In this document: positions 61,545-64,000 of the stretch, piece after piece | How positions within the stretch are numbered: the first letter of the stretch is position 1 | Layout: every line of letters begins with the position of its first letter | Assembly (NCBI RefSeq): GCF_022867805.1 | Contig: NZ_JALIFO010000002.1 | Span: forward strand, 584,093 to 648,092 | From: Cuneatibacter sp. NSJ-177 | Lineage (GTDB): Bacteria; Bacillota; Clostridia; Lachnospirales; Lachnospiraceae | Reading direction: 5' to 3' | DNA length: 64,000 nucleotides | Made by a program: the position numbers and the translations under genes | Notes under the pieces: generated by a model | What the model was told of the DNA's origin: nothing | Databases searched by the model: none | What the model saw: only the letters and a program-made list of their open reading frames with translations

Positions 61545-61905
61545 GATCAAATCCCCTCTCAATCATCTGCTTGATATCGTCTTTGGTCAGCTGAAGGCGC
61601 TTCGCCTCCTCCACCAGAGCTCCAATGTATTTATCGTAAAATTGTTCCTTTCGCTTTCCCCGAAGCTGCGCCGCAGCGCCTTCACTGACAAACATGCCGA
61701 TCCCCCTTTGCTTATAAACCACGCCCGCGTCCACCAATAAGTTGATCCCCTTCAGAGCCGTCGCCGGATTGATCTTGTACCGGACGGAAAATTCCGTGAT
61801 CGACGGAATTTGGCTGCCTTCGGGAAACACCCCGGATAGAATACCGTCCTCCAACCCTTCCGCTATCTGGAGGAAGATCGGTTTTTCATCGTCCAAATGT
61901 ATCAT
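61531..61905 (-). CDS. GntR-family regulator, YtrA subfamily
   Basis: This 124-residue protein has the GntR winged helix: IHLDDEKPIFLQIAEGLEDG, then GSQIPSITEFSVRYKINPATALKGI. It has only a short dimer-forming helix after it, which defines the YtrA subgroup. It is first in a three-gene operon with an ABC ATPase and membrane protein, and a long operator lies just before it, so autorepression is likely. The start at 61905 is taken over a GTG further upstream. Confidence 0.92.
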   Translation of the reverse strand: MIHLDDEKPIFLQIAEGLEDGILSGVFPEGSQIPSITEFSVRYKINPATALKGINLLVDAGVVYKQRGIGMFVSEGAAAQLRGKRKEQFYDKYIGALVEEAKRLQLTKDDIKQMIERGFDHEQN

Positions 61906-61931
61906 TCGGCTCTTCCTTTCCACTTGTCTTT

Positions 61932-61957
61932 TGGTTAATTACTTGAGTGATTAACCA
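61932..61957. promoter_or_regulatory. Operator of the YtrA-type GntR operon
   Basis: TGGTTAAT-N10-ATTAACCA has perfect 8-bp arms, and the centre (TACTTGAGTG) adds an inner ACT-TG-AGT. In all, 22 of 26 positions are symmetric. It lies 27-52 bp before the GntR start. Confidence 0.8.
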
Positions 61958-62023
61958 TGCAACAAGTATAGCCAAGAATTCTTTGTTTGTCAAGAGTTTT
62001 TTGAAAATTACCGATAAGAACCG

Positions 62024-62052
62024 TTGCGGGTTTTGTCGGAACATGTTATACT
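62024..62052 (+). promoter_or_regulatory. Promoter of the NhaC-family gene
   Basis: TTGCGG and TATACT are separated by 17 bp, with transcription expected from about 62059, 27 nt before the start codon. Confidence 0.6.
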
Positions 62053-62085
62053 ACACTCAATTTCTATGAGAAAAGGAGAAAAACT

Positions 62086-63612
62086 ATGGAAGGTTATGAA
62101 ATGCTACAGGTCGGCTGGCTTTCCATCCTGCCGCCGCTCCTAGCCATCATTTTGGCTCTGCTGACCAAAGAAGTGTATTCTTCGCTTCTGATCGGCGTTG
62201 CCTCCGGCCTCGTCATCTACAGCTGTTCGGCTGGAACCGGCGTAATGGAAGGACTTTTTATGGTCCCGAAGATGATGGCGGAACAGATTGGGGGGAACGG
62301 TTTTATGATCTTGTTCCTGTCCCTGCTGGGCGCTTTGGTCGCTGTGGTCACCATGGCCGGGGGATCGCGGGCCTACGGGAACTGGGCCAGCAAAAAGATC
62401 AAGTCCCCCGCCGGAGCCAAGACCTGTACGGCCGCTCTGGGCTGCCTGATCTTTATCGACGACTATTTTAACTGTCTCACCGTCGGTACCGTAATGCAGC
62501 CGGTTACGGACAAATTCAAAATAGCCAGAGAAAAGCTGGCCTATCTGATCGACGCCACTGCCGCGCCGATCTGTATCATTTCCCCGATTTCCAGCTGGGC
62601 CGTCGCCGTAGCAGGGCAGCTGGGTTCGGAGGAAGACGGATTCTCCGCTTTTGTACAGGCAATCCCCTATAACTTTTATGCCCTGCTTACGATTATTATG
62701 GTCTTTTTCCTGTGTCTGACCAAATTTGATTTTGGACCGATGAAAAAGGCACAGGCGGACGCTCTGGACAGCGAATATCAAGAAACTGGAGTTTCCGATG
62801 AGATTCAGGGAATCCACGTCTCCCCGAACGGGAAAGTCCTGGATCTGGTCATCCCCATCATCGTCTTGGTGATCTGTTCCATCCTGGGAATGGCTTATGT
62901 CGGCGGGTATTTCACCGGGGAAGTTGGTTTCATCGAGGCCATCGGCGACCAGCCTACCTTCGGCCTGTCCCTCGGCGCTTTTGCCGCCCTGGTGGTTGCG
63001 GCCGTGATGTATCTCCCCCGCAAGCTTCTCACCTTCCACGACTTTATGAACGGCTGTGTCAGCGGTGTAAAGTCTATGGTCCCGGCCATCATGATTCTGA
63101 CCTTTGCCTGGTCCCTCAGCAGCACCTGCCGTTATATGCTGGGCACCGGCCCCTTTGTCAGTGGTGTGGTGGAAAGTTCCGGCGTGCCGCTCAGCATCCT
63201 GCCTGCCTTTGTCTTCCTGATCGCAGCGTTTCTGTCTTTCTCGATGGGAACTGCCTGGGGAACTTTTGGCATTCTGCTGCCGATTGTGATTTCCATCTGT
63301 TCCGGCGAAGCTGGCGCCCCTTATATGCTCTCGGCCATGGGCGCCACCCTGGCTGGTTCGGTTTACGGCGACCACTGTTCCCCGATTTCCGACACGACGA
63401 TCCTATCCTCCACCGGCGCCAAGTGTGATCACCTGAAACATGTGTCCACACAGCTTCCGTACAGCACATTTGTGGCGGCGATCTGTTTTGTCGGATATCT
63501 GCTGGCAGGCATCATGAAGAGCCCGTGGATCCCGCTGCTCTGTTCCGTGGCGCTGATGTTCTTCTGCTTCTTCCTGTTCAGCAAATTTGACGGGAAAAAA
63601 CAGACAGAATAA
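62086..63612 (+). CDS. NhaC-family Na+/H+ antiporter
   Basis: This 508-residue membrane protein has about 12 spans. Family words include IFIDDYFNCLTVGTVMQPVTDKF, DATAAPICIISPISSWAV, SFSMGTAWGTFGILLPI and GSVYGDHCSPISDTTILSSTGA. Members exchange sodium for protons, or couple such exchange to organic anions (malate/lactate type), so the exact exchange is open. AAGGAG precedes the ATG by 7 nt. Confidence 0.9.
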   Translation: MEGYEMLQVGWLSILPPLLAIILALLTKEVYSSLLIGVASGLVIYSCSAGTGVMEGLFMVPKMMAEQIGGNGFMILFLSLLGALVAVVTMAGGSRAYGNWASKKIKSPAGAKTCTAALGCLIFIDDYFNCLTVGTVMQPVTDKFKIAREKLAYLIDATAAPICIISPISSWAVAVAGQLGSEEDGFSAFVQAIPYNFYALLTIIMVFFLCLTKFDFGPMKKAQADALDSEYQETGVSDEIQGIHVSPNGKVLDLVIPIIVLVICSILGMAYVGGYFTGEVGFIEAIGDQPTFGLSLGAFAALVVAAVMYLPRKLLTFHDFMNGCVSGVKSMVPAIMILTFAWSLSSTCRYMLGTGPFVSGVVESSGVPLSILPAFVFLIAAFLSFSMGTAWGTFGILLPIVISICSGEAGAPYMLSAMGATLAGSVYGDHCSPISDTTILSSTGAKCDHLKHVSTQLPYSTFVAAICFVGYLLAGIMKSPWIPLLCSVALMFFCFFLFSKFDGKKQTE

Positions 63613-63626
63613 CCGTCTGTCCGGCA

Positions 63627-63672
63627 AGAAGGAGGCAGATCCAAATGGTTTGGACCTGCCTCCTTTTATTTT
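63627..63672. terminator. Terminator between nhaC-like and fhs
   Basis: AAGGAGGCAGATCCAAA pairs with TTTGGA-CCTGCCTCCTT, followed on the plus strand by TTATTTTTTT. Confidence 0.85.
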
Positions 63673-63706
63673 TTTAATAAATAAGGAATCCTTTCAAGTC
63701 TGCAAC

Positions 63707-64000
63707 TTAGAACAGACCGCTGATCTTTCCGTTCTCATCCACGTCGATCTTCTCCGCCGCCGGCGCCTTCGGCAGACCAGGCATGGTCATGATATCGCCC
63801 GTCAGCGCTACGATGAATCCGGCTCCCGCCGAAATCTTCAGGTTTCTCACCGTCACCGTGAATCCCTTCGGCGCTCCCTTTAACGACGCGTCATCCGAAA
63901 AGCTGTACTGCGTCTTCGCCACGCAGATCGGGCACTTGTCGAAACCAAGCTTCGTCAGCTGCTCCGCCTGCTTCTTCGCATTTGCCGTCAGCTGCACTCC
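63707..64000 (-). CDS. fhs: Formate-tetrahydrofolate ligase, C-terminal end
   Basis: Only the last 98 or so residues are in the window; the gene continues past the right edge. The sequence [35 protein letters not shown] and [20 protein letters not shown] is the highly conserved C-terminus of Fhs, which makes 10-formyltetrahydrofolate from formate and ATP. It takes part in one-carbon metabolism and, in acetogens, the Wood-Ljungdahl pathway. Confidence 0.96.
   Translation of the reverse strand, partial: GVQLTANAKKQAEQLTKLGFDKCPICVAKTQYSFSDDASLKGAPKGFTVTVRNLKISAGAGFIVALTGDIMTMPGLPKAPAAEKIDVDENGKISGLF

Noticed and set aside
62140..63375. 411-residue open frame on the minus strand
   Set aside because: It is the antisense of the NhaC-family gene; its product is rich in His, Gly and Gln, has no family motifs and no ribosome site.
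1..64000. CRISPR array or cas genes
   Set aside because: No regularly spaced repeats were seen; the only longer direct repeats are the tRNA-derived pair and the 36-bp pair.

Overview
The window comes from a spore-forming, Gram-positive, moderately GC-rich Clostridia genome. A gut Lachnospiraceae-type organism is the most likely source. The evidence is a stand-alone Spo0A effector domain, strong AGGAGG ribosome sites, frequent TTG/GTG starts, lipobox lipoproteins, DacF, FtsH and YtrA-type GntR families, and several short proteins that look lineage-specific. No ribosomal RNA, CRISPR array or intact insertion sequence was seen. There is one tRNA (Lys, CTT).

Layout, left to right. 0-7.5 kb: a carbohydrate or sugar-acid module on the minus strand (SDR dehydrogenase, sugar isomerase/epimerase, TRAP transporter QMP, Gfo/Idh/MocA oxidoreductase cut by the window edge), preceded by two divergent LysR regulators. 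7.5-16.3 kb: four half-size ABC transporters in two pairs (one pair CydDC-like), a TetR regulator, a YgbA-type cysteine protein and a YbaN-type membrane protein. Both transporter promoters carry the same GTTAG-N6-CTAAC operator just after the -10 box, so the two operons look like one regulon, perhaps iron- or redox-responsive. 16.3-21.7 kb: a subtype-B tannase-like esterase with a DASS-type anion transporter, an MFS transporter and an M24 peptidase. 21.8-29.9 kb: a peptide ABC importer (oppBCDF plus binding lipoprotein) headed by two amidohydrolase-fold proteins, one of which has lost every recognisable metal ligand.

30.3-35.8 kb holds the most unusual locus: a gamma-glutamyltransferase-family enzyme, a Crp/Fnr-type regulator, a cytoplasmic arylsulfotransferase-type propeller fused to a thioredoxin domain, and a thioredoxin-reductase-like flavoprotein whose extra C-terminal domain resembles a thioredoxin without its cysteines. 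A CRP-geometry palindrome sits about 42-46 bp upstream of the likely transcription start. Together they look like a dedicated redox circuit around a sulfotransferase-like enzyme.

35.8-49.8 kb is mostly housekeeping: recQ beside a truncated phosphoesterase, two unknown genes, a TatD-linked radical SAM protein, a vitamin B6 uptake and kinase pair, phosphatidylethanolamine synthesis (flippase-like protein, pssA, psd), HIT, MarR, FtsH, a YgjP-type metallopeptidase and a lipoprotein. 49.8-51.1 kb holds an orphan Spo0A effector domain and, between two copies of a 92-bp segment derived from the 3' half of tRNA-Lys, a holin-like type I toxin with a convergent antisense RNA promoter. 51-64 kb: trxA, trmB, a D,D-carboxypeptidase, an exonuclease, a Na/Pi cotransporter, PTS IIA and IIB without a IIC, a split transketolase, a YtrA-type GntR/ABC operon with a clear operator, an NhaC-family antiporter and the C-terminal end of formate-tetrahydrofolate ligase.

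All names rest on motif recognition by eye. No database search was possible.
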